Positions 27,366 to 36,158 of a DNA stretch of 64,000 bases are shown here, piece after piece (position 1 is the stretch's first letter; every line of letters starts with the position of its first letter). Under the pieces are notes generated by a model. The model was not told where the DNA came from, ran no database searches, and saw nothing but the letters and a program-made list of their open reading frames with translations. This DNA is from JANWVO01 sp964458495 (GTDB lineage: Bacteria > Acidobacteriota > Terriglobia > Bryobacterales > Bryobacteraceae), in NCBI GenBank assembly GCA_964458495.1, contig CAYWJB010000010.1, forward strand, positions 62,001 through 126,000, read 5' to 3'. The translations under genes were made by a program, and so were the position numbers.

Positions 27366-28067
27366 TCAAGGAAGCCCGGGGCGGGCGATGCGGATGTCGA
27401 GCGCCGCGGGGATGACGTCGATCTCCACAGAAGAGACAGCGCCGAGGAGTTCGCCGTCGATCATGAGTTCCATGGGGCGCTCCGGCGTGACGCGGCACCG
27501 CCGCACCGCGGTGACGCGCGCGGGCTCGTAACAGTGGAGCCCGGTGATGACCGAGAGATTGTGCGCGAGTTGGCGGAACCAGCCGGCAGTGAGTTCCAGG
27601 AGTTCGGCCACTCCGTCCCGGGAGGAGGCGCGGGGCAGTGCCTCGAAGCCGCCCGTGAAGCGCGTGTTGTTGACGAGCACGCCGCGGAGACGGACTGCAC
27701 GGGGCGGACCGCCGCCGCAGGAGATTTCAAAGCCGCTCCAGCAGGGCAGCGTGAACAGGGCGGCGGCGGCGTAACTCAGGCGGCGCAGGAAGCGGAGAGG
27801 AATGGCGCGGCGGGTGACTTGCGAAGGATATCCGAGGCCGACGGAGGAAAGCGAGCAGCACTGCACGGTTTCGCCCGAGGGACGACAGGCAGTGACGCGG
27901 AGTGCGTCGACGCGGGCCCTGTTTCCTGCGCCGACATCGCGGGCGAGCGCGTTGCCGCGGCCTTGCGGCACCAGGACGATGGGCGGCCAGGGAGGGGGGA
28001 GGCGGCAGAGGAGATGGAACAGCGTGCCGTCGCCGCCGGCGAGCGTGAGGGCGGGCAGCTCATGCAT
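27366..28067 (-). CDS. Diacylglycerol-kinase-like protein missing the N-terminal region
   Basis: A 233-residue protein with motifs of the lipid-kinase fold: AGGDGTLFHLLC at residues 10-21, VPQGRGNALARD near 33, VLVNNTRFTGGFEALPRAS near 130 and MIDGE near 206. In YegS/LCB5-type kinases GGDGT normally lies about 60 residues in, after a conserved NPxSG strand. Here it begins at residue 11. An in-frame stop lies a few codons upstream of the ATG, so the missing part is not simply a wrong start. It may be a reduced variant or decaying. It converges with the YkgJ gene and follows the isomerase gene. Confidence 0.65.
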   Translation of the reverse strand: MHELPALTLAGGDGTLFHLLCRLPPPWPPIVLVPQGRGNALARDVGAGNRARVDALRVTACRPSGETVQCCSLSSVGLGYPSQVTRRAIPLRFLRRLSYAAAALFTLPCWSGFEISCGGGPPRAVRLRGVLVNNTRFTGGFEALPRASSRDGVAELLELTAGWFRQLAHNLSVITGLHCYEPARVTAVRRCRVTPERPMELMIDGELLGAVSSVEIDVIPAALDIRIARPGLP

Positions 28068-28103
28068 CGGATGCTCCCGGCCGCAGTCCGGGGCGCGCGG
28101 GCC

Positions 28104-30035
28104 TCAGCTGGAATAGGCAGAGACCAGGCGCTTGATGTTGTCCTCGTAGATTTTGATCTTCTTCTTGCGCGTGAGCTCCTCGACGATGCCGGCGCGGAGG
28201 ATCTCGCTGCGGTCGCGGGCTCGCTGGCCCTTGAGCTCCTGCAGGATGCCCTCCTTCTGGGCGGCCAACTGGGTCATGTCGGGCGGGCGCTTTTCGAGAA
28301 CCCTGGCGAAAAAGACGCCGCCGGCGGCGCGCACCGGACCAACGATGGAGCCGGGTTCCTTGTGGAACGCGTCTTCGAAGAAGGCAGCGGAGCCGATGCC
28401 GCGGACGCTCATGGTGCGGGTCATGAAGTCCGTTGTCTGAACCTCGAGGCCGAACTCCTTGCCAAGCTGGGCGAGGTCAGTGACTCCGCTCTTGAAGCGG
28501 GACTCGAGGTCGGCGGCGATTTTGCGGGCAAGTTCGGCGGCCTTTTCCGAGATGGCGCCATCGCGGACCTGACTCAGGACTTCCTTGAGTTCGGCGGGAC
28601 GGGCGGGCTGGATGGCGATGATCTGGGCGAGGACGAGTTTCGAGGGGGAGACCTGCAAGACGGGGGTGACGCCGTTCACGGGCAAGGCCTGGACTGCGGC
28701 GTTGAACTCCTGGCTGACGCCGATCTCCTGGACGGGATCGCCGGCGCTGACGTTTTCCGACCGGACGACAGTGACGCCGTTCGAGCGCGCGATCTTTTCG
28801 GCCTCCTCGCGGGAACGGACGAGCACGGAGCGGATCTCGTCAGAGAGGCGCTGCATCCGGTCGTAGACCTGTGCGCGGCGGGCCTCGGCGGCCAGCTCCT
28901 GGCGAACCTCCTCGAAGGGCTTCAGGCGCGCCTGCTCGTGCTCGAGCACCTGGATGATGTGGAAGCCATACTGCGTTTTGATGACGCCGCTGAGTTCGCG
29001 GGGCTTGAGGGAGAAGGCGGCCTGTTCGAACTCGGGAACGGTCTGGCCGCGGGTGATCCAGTCGAGATCCCCGCCCTTGGCCGCGGAGCCGGGATCCTCG
29101 GAGTTTTTCCTGGCGAGTTCAGCGAAGTCCCCGCCGCCCTTGAGCTGCTTCAGCAGGTCTTCGGCCTTCCTCTGGAGGGCGGGGATTTCAGAGGCGGGGC
29201 GGTCGACGGTCTTGATCAGGATGTGGCGGGCGCGGACGCGCTCCGGCGTGCGGAAGCGGTCCTGCTGCTGGGCGTAGATCTGGCGGAGCTGTTCTTCGGG
29301 CACCTGGACGGTGGCGCCGATCTGCTCCTCGTCGAAAGCGAAGATGAGGTAAGAACGTTTCTCGGGGACGCGGTAGGCGGCCTTGTTCTTTTCGAAGTAG
29401 GCAGCGAGGTCGGCATCGCTCACGGTGACGCGGCTGCGGACCATAGCGGGGTTGACGCCGACCGTCTGAAGCTTTACGGCCTCGTTGCGGCGGCGGAACT
29501 CCTGCTCGACTTCCTGAGGCGTGACGATGGTGCCTTCCAGGGCGAGGATGTCGAGGCGCGCCTGGAGCATCTGGGTGCGAAGGGCATCTTCAAACTCTGG
29601 GATGGTGAGGTTCTGGGAAGCCAGGTATTGGGCATAGGCCTCCCTGCCGGCGAAGGTGCCGCCGGGCCAGAGCTGGGGGTAGAGTTCGCGCACGGTGCGG
29701 GCGAGTTCCTCGTCGGTGACGCGGAATCCCATGCGTTCCGCCTGGAGCGCCGTGGCGCGGATCGCGACGAGCTGCTGGACGATGGAGGGGACATAGACGG
29801 AGGCCATGCCTTCGGGGATACTGCCCTTCACCTCGCGCTGGATGATCTTCCGCACGTCCTGCACGGTGATGCGGTGGTCGCCGACTTCGGCCAGCACGGT
29901 GGGATCGGAGGCGCCCGCCCAGCCGGTGCCGTAGCCCGGCACGAGGGTGATGACCATGGAGGCGGCCACAAGCAAAAGCAAAGCGCCGAGCAGATAGCGC
30001 ACACTGCGCTCCCGGCTGCGGAACAGGTCAAACAT
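28104..30035 (-). CDS. PpiD/SurA-like peptidyl-prolyl isomerase
   Basis: A 643-residue membrane-anchored chaperone expected to face the periplasm. One membrane helix lies at about residues 14-34. A SurA/PpiD N-terminal helical domain follows (GDHRITVQDVRKIIQREV). A parvulin domain at about 268-365 shows RVRARHILIKT, the GGGDFAELARKNSEDPGS loop and TQYGFHIIQVLE. A second weaker C-terminal part (PGSIVGPVRAAGGVFFARVLEKR) resembles another parvulin-like unit. It would help outer-membrane proteins fold. Transcribed toward the kinase-like gene. Confidence 0.88.
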   Translation of the reverse strand: MFDLFRSRERSVRYLLGALLLLVAASMVITLVPGYGTGWAGASDPTVLAEVGDHRITVQDVRKIIQREVKGSIPEGMASVYVPSIVQQLVAIRATALQAERMGFRVTDEELARTVRELYPQLWPGGTFAGREAYAQYLASQNLTIPEFEDALRTQMLQARLDILALEGTIVTPQEVEQEFRRRNEAVKLQTVGVNPAMVRSRVTVSDADLAAYFEKNKAAYRVPEKRSYLIFAFDEEQIGATVQVPEEQLRQIYAQQQDRFRTPERVRARHILIKTVDRPASEIPALQRKAEDLLKQLKGGGDFAELARKNSEDPGSAAKGGDLDWITRGQTVPEFEQAAFSLKPRELSGVIKTQYGFHIIQVLEHEQARLKPFEEVRQELAAEARRAQVYDRMQRLSDEIRSVLVRSREEAEKIARSNGVTVVRSENVSAGDPVQEIGVSQEFNAAVQALPVNGVTPVLQVSPSKLVLAQIIAIQPARPAELKEVLSQVRDGAISEKAAELARKIAADLESRFKSGVTDLAQLGKEFGLEVQTTDFMTRTMSVRGIGSAAFFEDAFHKEPGSIVGPVRAAGGVFFARVLEKRPPDMTQLAAQKEGILQELKGQRARDRSEILRAGIVEELTRKKKIKIYEDNIKRLVSAYSS

Positions 30036-30086
30036 GGGAAAACTCCTGACTCCGGACGAAAGTCCTATTATAGCGCCGGGCGTGGA

Positions 30087-31496
30087 TCAGCGGCCCAGGG
30101 AGCACTCTTCGTGGACCGCCTGGACGGCCTTTTCGACGCCGTCCTTGCGGACGACGATGGCGATGGTGAGCTCGCTGGAGCCCTGGGCGATGGCGATGAT
30201 GTTGACCATCTGGCGGGAGATGGCGGTGAAGATGCGGCCGGCGAGGCCGGGGTGCCCGCGCATGCCTTCGCCGACGATGGCGAGGAGGCCGACGTCAAGA
30301 TCGACGTCAATCGGGTGGAGGTAGCCGTGGGCGAGTTCGAGCGAGAAGGTTTCCTCGAGTTTTTCGATGACGTGGGGCAGTTCAGCGGTGCGGATGAGGA
30401 AGCAGAAGTTCTGGCGGTAAGACGAAGAAGTGAGTGCGAGGACCTCGGCGTTGGCGGCGGCGAGGGCCTCGAGGCTGCGCGCCATGACCCGCGTGCCGCT
30501 GAGGACGGCGCTGGCGGGATCGACGCTGACGAGGGCGACGTTGGTCATGGAGGTGACGGCGCGCGGTCCGACGGGGCCGTCTTTGGTTTCGGGCACGATT
30601 CTGGTGCCCGGGAAGGAGGGGTTGAAACTGTTGCGGCTCCAGACGGGGATGCCCTTCTCCATGAGGGGGGCGAGGGTGCGGGGGTGGAGCACCTTGGCCC
30701 CGTTGTAAGCGAGTTCGGCGGCCTCGCGGTAGGTGATCTCTTCGAGGACGCGGGCGTTGGGGACGAGGCGGGGATCGGCCGACATGATGCCATCGACGTC
30801 GCTCCAGATCCAGAGTTCGGCGGCGTCAAGGACGGAGGCGAGGACGGAGGCGGAGAAGTCACTGCCGCCGCGGCCGAGCGTGGTGGGGCGCCCGTCGAGC
30901 GTGGCGCCGTTGAAGCCCGTGACGACGGGCAGGCGGCGCTGCTCGAGGGCGGGCAGCAAAACGGCGGCGGCCTTTTCCCGCGTCTGGGGAAGCAGGGGGC
31001 TGGCGTTGCCGAAGACGGCGTCGGTGACGATGACGTCCCACGCGTTGACGGCGAGGGCGTCGACGCCGCGGGACTGGAGGAAGGCCGCCATGAGGGTGGC
31101 GCTGAGGCGTTCGCCGGCGGCGATGGCCTCATCGACGGACCGGGGCGGGCGCTCGCCGAGCATGAGGACGCCGCGGGCGATGCGGGAGAACTCTTCGAGG
31201 ATCGAGTCGAGCGCGCTCTGCGTGCGGTTGCGGCCCTCTCCGTCGAACAGTTCGGAGCAGCACTGGCGGTGTTTCCCGTCGAGCTGGGCGAGAACGCGGT
31301 TCAGGCCAGCCTCGTCGCCGCCTTCGGCGTGGCGCAGGGCCTCGAGCAGCATGTCGGTGACCTTGGCCATGGCCGAGACGACAACCAGGACGGGGCGCTC
31401 GCGCCAGGACTGTTCGCAGAGTGCGGCGGCGGAGCGGATGCGTTCGGCGGAGCCCATGCTGGTGCCGCCGAATTTCATCACGAGCAGGTCTTTCAA
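30087..31496 (-). CDS. lysC: Aspartate kinase
   Basis: A 469-residue monofunctional aspartokinase, first step of lysine, threonine and methionine synthesis. The catalytic domain starts with VMKFGGTSMGSAERI and contains GFNGATLDGRPTTLGRGGSDFSA in two overlapping motifs, including the conserved GRGGSD. Two ACT domains fill the last 160 residues (VALVSVDPASAVLSG; LLAIVGEGMRGHPGLAGRIF) and should bind the feedback inhibitor. Its ATG overlaps the cmk stop (ATGA). Confidence 0.95.
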   Translation of the reverse strand: MKDLLVMKFGGTSMGSAERIRSAAALCEQSWRERPVLVVVSAMAKVTDMLLEALRHAEGGDEAGLNRVLAQLDGKHRQCCSELFDGEGRNRTQSALDSILEEFSRIARGVLMLGERPPRSVDEAIAAGERLSATLMAAFLQSRGVDALAVNAWDVIVTDAVFGNASPLLPQTREKAAAVLLPALEQRRLPVVTGFNGATLDGRPTTLGRGGSDFSASVLASVLDAAELWIWSDVDGIMSADPRLVPNARVLEEITYREAAELAYNGAKVLHPRTLAPLMEKGIPVWSRNSFNPSFPGTRIVPETKDGPVGPRAVTSMTNVALVSVDPASAVLSGTRVMARSLEALAAANAEVLALTSSSYRQNFCFLIRTAELPHVIEKLEETFSLELAHGYLHPIDVDLDVGLLAIVGEGMRGHPGLAGRIFTAISRQMVNIIAIAQGSSELTIAIVVRKDGVEKAVQAVHEECSLGR

Positions 31497-32179
31497 CTGG
31501 TGACTTCCTTTCCGTTGCTGGTGCGGTCGCGCACGATCTTGAGCAGAGCCTGTTCGACCTCGTCCTCGTTCATGCCGGTGGAGTCGAGGTAGATGGCGTC
31601 GGGCGCCTGGCAGAGGGGGGAGTCGGCGCGGGTGGAGTCCCGCTGGTCGCGGCGCTGGATCTCGGCGAGCACCTGATGGAAGTCGGCCGGGGCGCCGCGG
31701 GCGGCCAGGTCTTTGAGGCGGCGGCGGGTGCGCTCCTCGGGGGTGGCGTCGAGATAGATTTTGACTTCCGCGTTGGGGAAGACGACGGTGCCGATGTCGC
31801 GGCCTTCCATGACGACGCTGGAGTCGCGCCCCATCTGCTGCTGCTTCTCTACAAGCGCGCGCCGCACGCCGGGGATCGCAGAGACGCGGGAGGCGCCCTC
31901 GGAGATTTCGGGATCGCGAATGTCCTCGGAGACGTCCTCGCCGTTGAGCAGAACTCTTCCTTCAGGGGCGAGTTCGATGCGGGACTCGCGCGCGAGCTGT
32001 TCGAGGCGGTGGGCGTCGTCCCAGGAGACGCCGGCGCGGCGCGCCCAGAGGGCGACGGCGCGGTACATGGCCCCGGTGTCGATGTAGAGGAAGCCGAGGC
32101 GCGAGGCCAGACGGCGGGCGAGCGTGCTCTTGCCCGCGCCGGCGGGGCCGTCGATGGCGATGGTAATGGTCTTGCCCAC
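31493..32179 (-). CDS. cmk: Cytidylate kinase
   Basis: A 228-residue kinase phosphorylating CMP and dCMP. The P loop is IDGPAGAGKSTLARRLA at residues 9-25, followed by LYIDTGAMYRAVALWA. GRDIGTVVFPNAEVKIYLDA and RRQ-type substrate residues are present. The length is normal. It overlaps lysC by four bases and is preceded by the ferredoxin gene on the same strand. Confidence 0.96.
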   Translation of the reverse strand: MGKTITIAIDGPAGAGKSTLARRLASRLGFLYIDTGAMYRAVALWARRAGVSWDDAHRLEQLARESRIELAPEGRVLLNGEDVSEDIRDPEISEGASRVSAIPGVRRALVEKQQQMGRDSSVVMEGRDIGTVVFPNAEVKIYLDATPEERTRRRLKDLAARGAPADFHQVLAEIQRRDQRDSTRADSPLCQAPDAIYLDSTGMNEDEVEQALLKIVRDRTSNGKEVTS

Positions 32180-32198
32180 CGTTGGTGTTTCTCCCAGT

Positions 32199-32573
32199 CT
32201 AGCGCGGCTCCGAAGGGGGGCCGCCGCCGGAGAGGGGATCGCGGCAGATGACGAAATCCTCGACGGGCTTGCCGCCGATCAGGTGCTCGTCAACGATGCG
32301 GGCCAGCACTTCGGCTGTGGCGCCGCGGTACCAGACGCCGTCGGGGTAGACGACGGCTACGGGGCCCTGTTGGCAGAGCCTTAGGCAGTTGGCCCTGGTG
32401 CGGTAGATGCCGGGCTCGGTCCGGAGGCGTGCTTTGAGGAACTCCCAGGCGCGGAGACCCTCTTCGCGGGAGCAACACTTGGGCTCGGACTGATCTGCGC
32501 ACAGGAAAATGTGACGGCGCAGGGCGCCGATGCCGAGGGCCTGCGCTTTTGCGGCCAGCTTTGCGTCGTCCAT
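32199..32573 (-). CDS. Thioredoxin-like [2Fe-2S] ferredoxin
   Basis: A 124-residue protein with the four-cysteine pattern of thioredoxin-fold ferredoxins: HIFLCADQSEPKCC near residue 20-33 and NCLRLCQQGPVAVVYPDG near 60-77. The cluster should carry one electron between redox partners. The ATG at 32573 starts MDDAKLAAKAQALG, as family members do; longer frames upstream run into the opposite gene. It is divergent from the minimal protease with 35 bases between starts. Confidence 0.88.
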   Translation of the reverse strand: MDDAKLAAKAQALGIGALRRHIFLCADQSEPKCCSREEGLRAWEFLKARLRTEPGIYRTRANCLRLCQQGPVAVVYPDGVWYRGATAEVLARIVDEHLIGGKPVEDFVICRDPLSGGGPPSEPR

Positions 32574-32608
32574 GAAATCCAAGTTAACTGAAACAGGGAG
32601 GGCCGCAC

Positions 32609-32974
32609 GTGTCGCCGAGGGAATTCGACCGGCTGGTGGAGGAGTGCATGGACGTGATTCCACCGCGGTTCCGCCGGCTGCTCGACAACGTCGTGTTCGT
32701 GGTGGAGGCCGAGCCGAGGAGGCCCGGGCTTCTGGGCATGTATGAGGGCCGGCCGCTGACCGAGCGCAGCGTGGCCGACCCGGTGCGAATGCCCGACCGG
32801 ATCGTGATCTATCAGGGGCCGCACGAGAGGCTGGCGCGGGACCTGGAAGACCTGCGCAGGCTGGTCCGGGAGACGATCTGGCACGAAGTGGCGCACTACT
32901 TCGGCATGGACGAGCGGCAGGTGCGGCGGGCCGAGCGCAGGCGAAGCCGGCTGTTGAGGCGGAGGCTCAGGTAG
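32609..32974 (+). CDS. Minimal zinc metallopeptidase family protein
   Basis: A 121-residue protein of the minimal metalloprotease family. The zinc motif HEVAH lies in ETIWHEVAHYFGMDE near residue 92, where the trailing aspartate/glutamate supplies the third ligand. It begins with GTG, with AGGGAGG six bases upstream. Family members are small cytoplasmic enzymes whose substrates are largely unknown. Stands alone. Confidence 0.82.
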   Translation: MSPREFDRLVEECMDVIPPRFRRLLDNVVFVVEAEPRRPGLLGMYEGRPLTERSVADPVRMPDRIVIYQGPHERLARDLEDLRRLVRETIWHEVAHYFGMDERQVRRAERRRSRLLRRRLR

Positions 32975-33009
32975 GCGGCGCCGCGGTGCCTGGCCGGCTT
33001 GCACCGGAC

Positions 33010-34434
33010 TCAGGCGAGCGGCATCCGGTCTGCGAAGAAGCCGGCGAGGCTGGAGGCGGCGGGCGGATCGAAGTTCGAGAGCGCCGCGACAAGAACCCCC
33101 GTCGCCGGGAAGATGAACAGCTCTCCGTTCATGCCGGGCGCGCCTCCGCCATGCCCGAAGCGCGGCATGTGACCTTCTTCGACCATGAACCCGTAGCCGT
33201 ACGCCGTCCCGGGGCGCGGGGTCTTCGCCTGGGGGGAAAGCGCCTGGTCCCGGAGGCTGCGGGCGAGCAGCTTTCCGGAGTGCAGGGCGAGACCAAAGCG
33301 GAAGAGGTCGCCGACAGTGGAGTAGCCGCCGCCGGCCGCGGTTCCGCGCCAGGGCAAAGTGTCAGCGTTGCTGACCCAAAGGCCGTCTTTCCGCATATAG
33401 CCCCTGGCCCGGCCTTCGACGGCGACGCTCTCCGGCTCGGAGCCGGTGCGCGTCATGCCGGCGGGAGCGAACACGCTCTTCTGGACGAAGTCATAGTAGC
33501 TCTGGCCGGTGACCTGTTCGATGACTGCTCCCAGAAGGACGAAGCCGTAGTTGGAATAGGCCCACCGCCTGCCGGGTTCGAAACGCAAGGCGCGTTCGCC
33601 GTGGAGCTTCAGATAGTCGGCATGGGTGCGCAGCTGGAGCCGGTTTTCGTCGAACTGGCGCCCGAAAATGTCGCCCGTGCCTCCCGTGTGGGTGAGCAGA
33701 TGGCGGATGGTGACCTTCGAGGCCAGGTCGCGGTTGGGGTAGCCGGCCAGGTACCGGGCGAGCGGTGCGTCGAGGGCGATCTGCTTCCTCTCCACGAGCT
33801 GGAGAGTGGCCACGGCGGTAAACATCTTGTTCATGGAGCCGATGCGGAAGCGTGTATCGACGGTGTTGGGGACTTTGGATTCCCTGTCGGCGAGCCCCCA
33901 GGCCTTTTCGAGCACGACCTTGCCGTCGCGGGCGATGAGCAGGGCGCCTGAAAACCGGTCTGCGGCGGCTTCGGCTGCGGCGTGAGCATCCACAAGGCGG
34001 ACTGCTTCTTCGAAAGACACACGCGCCGGTTTGGGCCGCGTCTCTTCGCGGTTGAGCGGACTCAGGTTCGCGCCTGACACCACGGGCGGATCGCCATCCT
34101 CCACCTGGAGCCAGAACCGCAAGCGCTCGCTGCCCTTGCGGGCCGTGAGGATCGCGGCGATCTCGCCCGGCTCCGCGCGTTCGATCTGGTGCAGATCGAA
34201 CCCGCCGAACCTGGCGTGGATGCCCAGGAGCATCTCGACATGGTCATCGCCTGCTTCCGGCTCATGCCGTTTGCAGTAGGCGGCGATGGCGTCACGGTTG
34301 CCGGAGTTGACAGCGGCGATCCAGGCGCCGAGGACATGGCCGGCGGGCGTGGCGGGGATCGAGGGCGTCTGCCCCAGGACGCGGGCAGCGGCCGGAACCG
34401 CCAGGAGGAGAGTTCGTCTGTCAAGGCTGTGCAT
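33010..34434 (-). CDS. Serine hydrolase of the beta-lactamase/class C penicillin-binding family
   Basis: A 474-residue exported protein. The N-terminus (LDRRTLLLAVPAAARVLG) looks like a signal peptide with a twin-arginine flavour. Residues 20-140 form a separate domain found before some of these hydrolases. The catalytic domain has the SxxK nucleophile motif GSMNKMF near residue 218, YSNYG near 309 and GHGGGAPG near 430. It could be an esterase, peptidase or beta-lactamase-like enzyme. The start at 34434 is preferred over 34470. It is divergent from a LysR gene. Confidence 0.82.
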   Translation of the reverse strand: MHSLDRRTLLLAVPAAARVLGQTPSIPATPAGHVLGAWIAAVNSGNRDAIAAYCKRHEPEAGDDHVEMLLGIHARFGGFDLHQIERAEPGEIAAILTARKGSERLRFWLQVEDGDPPVVSGANLSPLNREETRPKPARVSFEEAVRLVDAHAAAEAAADRFSGALLIARDGKVVLEKAWGLADRESKVPNTVDTRFRIGSMNKMFTAVATLQLVERKQIALDAPLARYLAGYPNRDLASKVTIRHLLTHTGGTGDIFGRQFDENRLQLRTHADYLKLHGERALRFEPGRRWAYSNYGFVLLGAVIEQVTGQSYYDFVQKSVFAPAGMTRTGSEPESVAVEGRARGYMRKDGLWVSNADTLPWRGTAAGGGYSTVGDLFRFGLALHSGKLLARSLRDQALSPQAKTPRPGTAYGYGFMVEEGHMPRFGHGGGAPGMNGELFIFPATGVLVAALSNFDPPAASSLAGFFADRMPLA

Positions 34435-34490
34435 GCCCTTGGAGACGGATTCCCTTAAAATTCGATCCATTCATAATAAGCATAGGCAAC

Positions 34491-35429
34491 ATGAAGAACG
34501 TGCATTTGAGGAACCTGGATCTCAATCTGCTGCCCGTCTTCCAGGCGGTCTATGAGAGCGGCAGCGTGGCGGTGGCGGCGCGCCGCCTCGGGATGAGCCA
34601 GCCTGCGCTCAGCCACGCGCTGCGCAGGCTGCGGGATGCGCTTGGCGACGAGCTGTTTGTCCGCTCCGGGCGCGGCGTGCGGCCGACGCCGCTGGCGGAC
34701 CGTCTGGCAGGACCGGTCCGCCACGCTCTGACGGGGCTGGGCGCGGCGCTCAGCGGTCCGGCGGTGTTCGATGCCTCAAGCAGCGAAAGGGTGTTCCGGC
34801 TGGCCATGGCCGACCATGCCGAGTGGTTGCTGATGCCGGGGCTGCTGGAGAGGCTGGGACGGGAGGCGCCCCGGATGCGGGTGCAGGCGAGGCGGCTGGA
34901 CGCGCTGTTCGTTCCGCCGTCGGAAGCGCTGCGGCGCGGGACGCTCGATGCCGCGATCAGTTACTTTCCCGACACGCGAGGCATCGACGGGAGCCTGCTT
35001 CAGGAGACGCTGTGGAAGGAGTGGAATGTCGTGGTGGGACGGCGGGGCCATCCGGCGTTGAGGAGGCGGATCTCGCTCGAGGCGTTCGCGGAGGCGGGAC
35101 ACGCGGCAGTCATCTATGGCGAGGACGCCCAAGGGTTCATCGACCGGGAACTGGCTGCGCGCGGGCTGCGGCGCAAGCTTGTCTACGCCTCGCCGTCGTT
35201 CGGCGCCGTTCTGCGCGTGGTGGCGTCGACGGGTCTGCTGGCGTGCCTGCCGAGGAGCGTGGTCGAGAGAGCCGCAACGGGGCTGGATGTGCGCTGGCAG
35301 GCGCCGCCGCTCGAGTTGCCCGAATTCTGCATGCGCGTGGTATGGGCTCGCGTCACAGCGGAAGATGGCGCCTGGGAATGGTTCCGAGGCCGCCTGACGG
35401 GAGAGGCAAAGCGGTTGCGGTTGGGTTGA
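34491..35429 (+). CDS. LysR-family transcriptional regulator
   Basis: A 312-residue regulator. The winged HTH covers residues 9-67 (VAAARRLGMSQPALSHALRRLRDALGDELFVRSG), and a type 2 periplasmic-binding-like domain starts near 95 (RVFRLAMADHAEWLLMP), senses a ligand and controls DNA binding. The sequence style is that of the NodD/NahR-like branch. It is divergent from the serine hydrolase with about 56 bases between the starts, an arrangement in which LysR proteins usually control the neighbour. Confidence 0.92.
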   Translation: MKNVHLRNLDLNLLPVFQAVYESGSVAVAARRLGMSQPALSHALRRLRDALGDELFVRSGRGVRPTPLADRLAGPVRHALTGLGAALSGPAVFDASSSERVFRLAMADHAEWLLMPGLLERLGREAPRMRVQARRLDALFVPPSEALRRGTLDAAISYFPDTRGIDGSLLQETLWKEWNVVVGRRGHPALRRRISLEAFAEAGHAAVIYGEDAQGFIDRELAARGLRRKLVYASPSFGAVLRVVASTGLLACLPRSVVERAATGLDVRWQAPPLELPEFCMRVVWARVTAEDGAWEWFRGRLTGEAKRLRLG

Positions 35430-35755
35430 GCCGGGCGGGTTGTTGCGTTGAGCGACGGCAGACCGAAAAGAAAGAGGGGGGCATGGTGCGGTGCCAGAAA
35501 GAGCACGGAGGCTGCGAGGCGGCCTGTGGATCGTCCGGTCGTCTTCCGGCAGGGCGCGACGGCACTGGCCCCGCACGGAGGGCGAGGCAGTTCAGCTCCC
35601 CTACGAAGGACACTGAGGCGGTGTCTTCAAGCGACGACGAGCCGGATGTGACCGCTTCCTGGCAGTCTCAGCCAGTCCAGGTGGGCAAAAGGTGGTGTTG
35701 GGGGGCAACCTCAGTCGCTCCGGGAGTCGAGGCGCGGGCAAACCGGAAACGGGGA
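35430..35755. other. Gap between the LysR gene and the tRNA-Gly fragment
   Basis: No gene, tRNA or strong hairpin is visible. Short frames on either strand lack ribosome-binding sites. This is the last chromosomal sequence before the inferred integration junction. Confidence 0.5.
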
Positions 35756-35800
35756 TGGAGCGGGAGACGGGATTCGAACCCGCGACATCAACCTTGGCAA
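35756..35800 (-). repeat. 3' half of tRNA-Gly (GCC): inferred attachment site of an integrated element
   Basis: On the minus strand the sequence runs from an anticodon loop TTGCCAA, through stem half GGTTG and variable ATGTC, to T arm GCGGG TTCGAAT CCCGT. It ends with acceptor CTCCCGC, discriminator T and an encoded CCA. Upstream of the loop no CAACC stem half, D arm or GCGGGAG acceptor exists, so it is not a functional tRNA. Tyrosine recombinases often cross over in the anticodon loop and leave exactly such a 3' copy at one junction, the whole tRNA being rebuilt at the other. Confidence 0.8.
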
Positions 35801-35864
35801 CGGAGCCGGGCCAATGATTTACAACCATCGCGTTTGAAAACAAAAGACTTAGCGGTTCGCCAAT

Positions 35865-35923
35865 TGGACCCCAAATGGACCCCGGGGCGAGTTTGGACCC
35901 CGTTTGGACCCCGCCTGGACCCC
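35865..35923. repeat. Five TGGACCCC repeats, probable integrase arm-binding sites
   Basis: Copies start at 35865, 35876, 35894, 35905 and 35916, giving spacings of 11, 18, 11 and 11 bases, roughly one helical turn apart. They begin 65 bases inside the tRNA fragment. Tyrosine integrases with an N-terminal arm-binding domain bind such short direct repeats next to the core site. Confidence 0.55.
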
Positions 35924-36158
35924 GCTGAGAGAGGCGTTGCGGGCCTTCGGTACGCCACATGCTACGCGCACGCGCGCGGTCTAAAACGCTACCACAATGC
36001 CGCCGCTGGGAAGACAAATTGTGGCTCCCCTATAGGAGTTCCGAAATGGCCCCAGGATCCCGATGCCCGGCGCCGGCGCGGCTTCTTCCCGTCAGATTGA
36101 GGCGCAAAAGGCGATCAGTTCAGTCTCGAAAGCGAAAAGGACCACTATATGGTACTTT

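Noticed and set aside
27534..31592. A 1352-codon open frame on the plus strand
   Set aside because: Antisense to the isomerase, lysC and kinase-like genes, with glycine/aspartate-rich shadow composition and no domain.
35800..35835. A tRNA-Tyr-like TTGTAAATC loop next to the tRNA fragment
   Set aside because: The variable region would be far too long and no matching acceptor half exists. The fragment is explained by the tRNA-Gly(GCC) 3' half starting at TTGCCAA.
35865..35923. The TGGACCCC repeats as a small CRISPR array
   Set aside because: Repeats are only 8 bases and spacers 3-10 bases; no cas gene is near.
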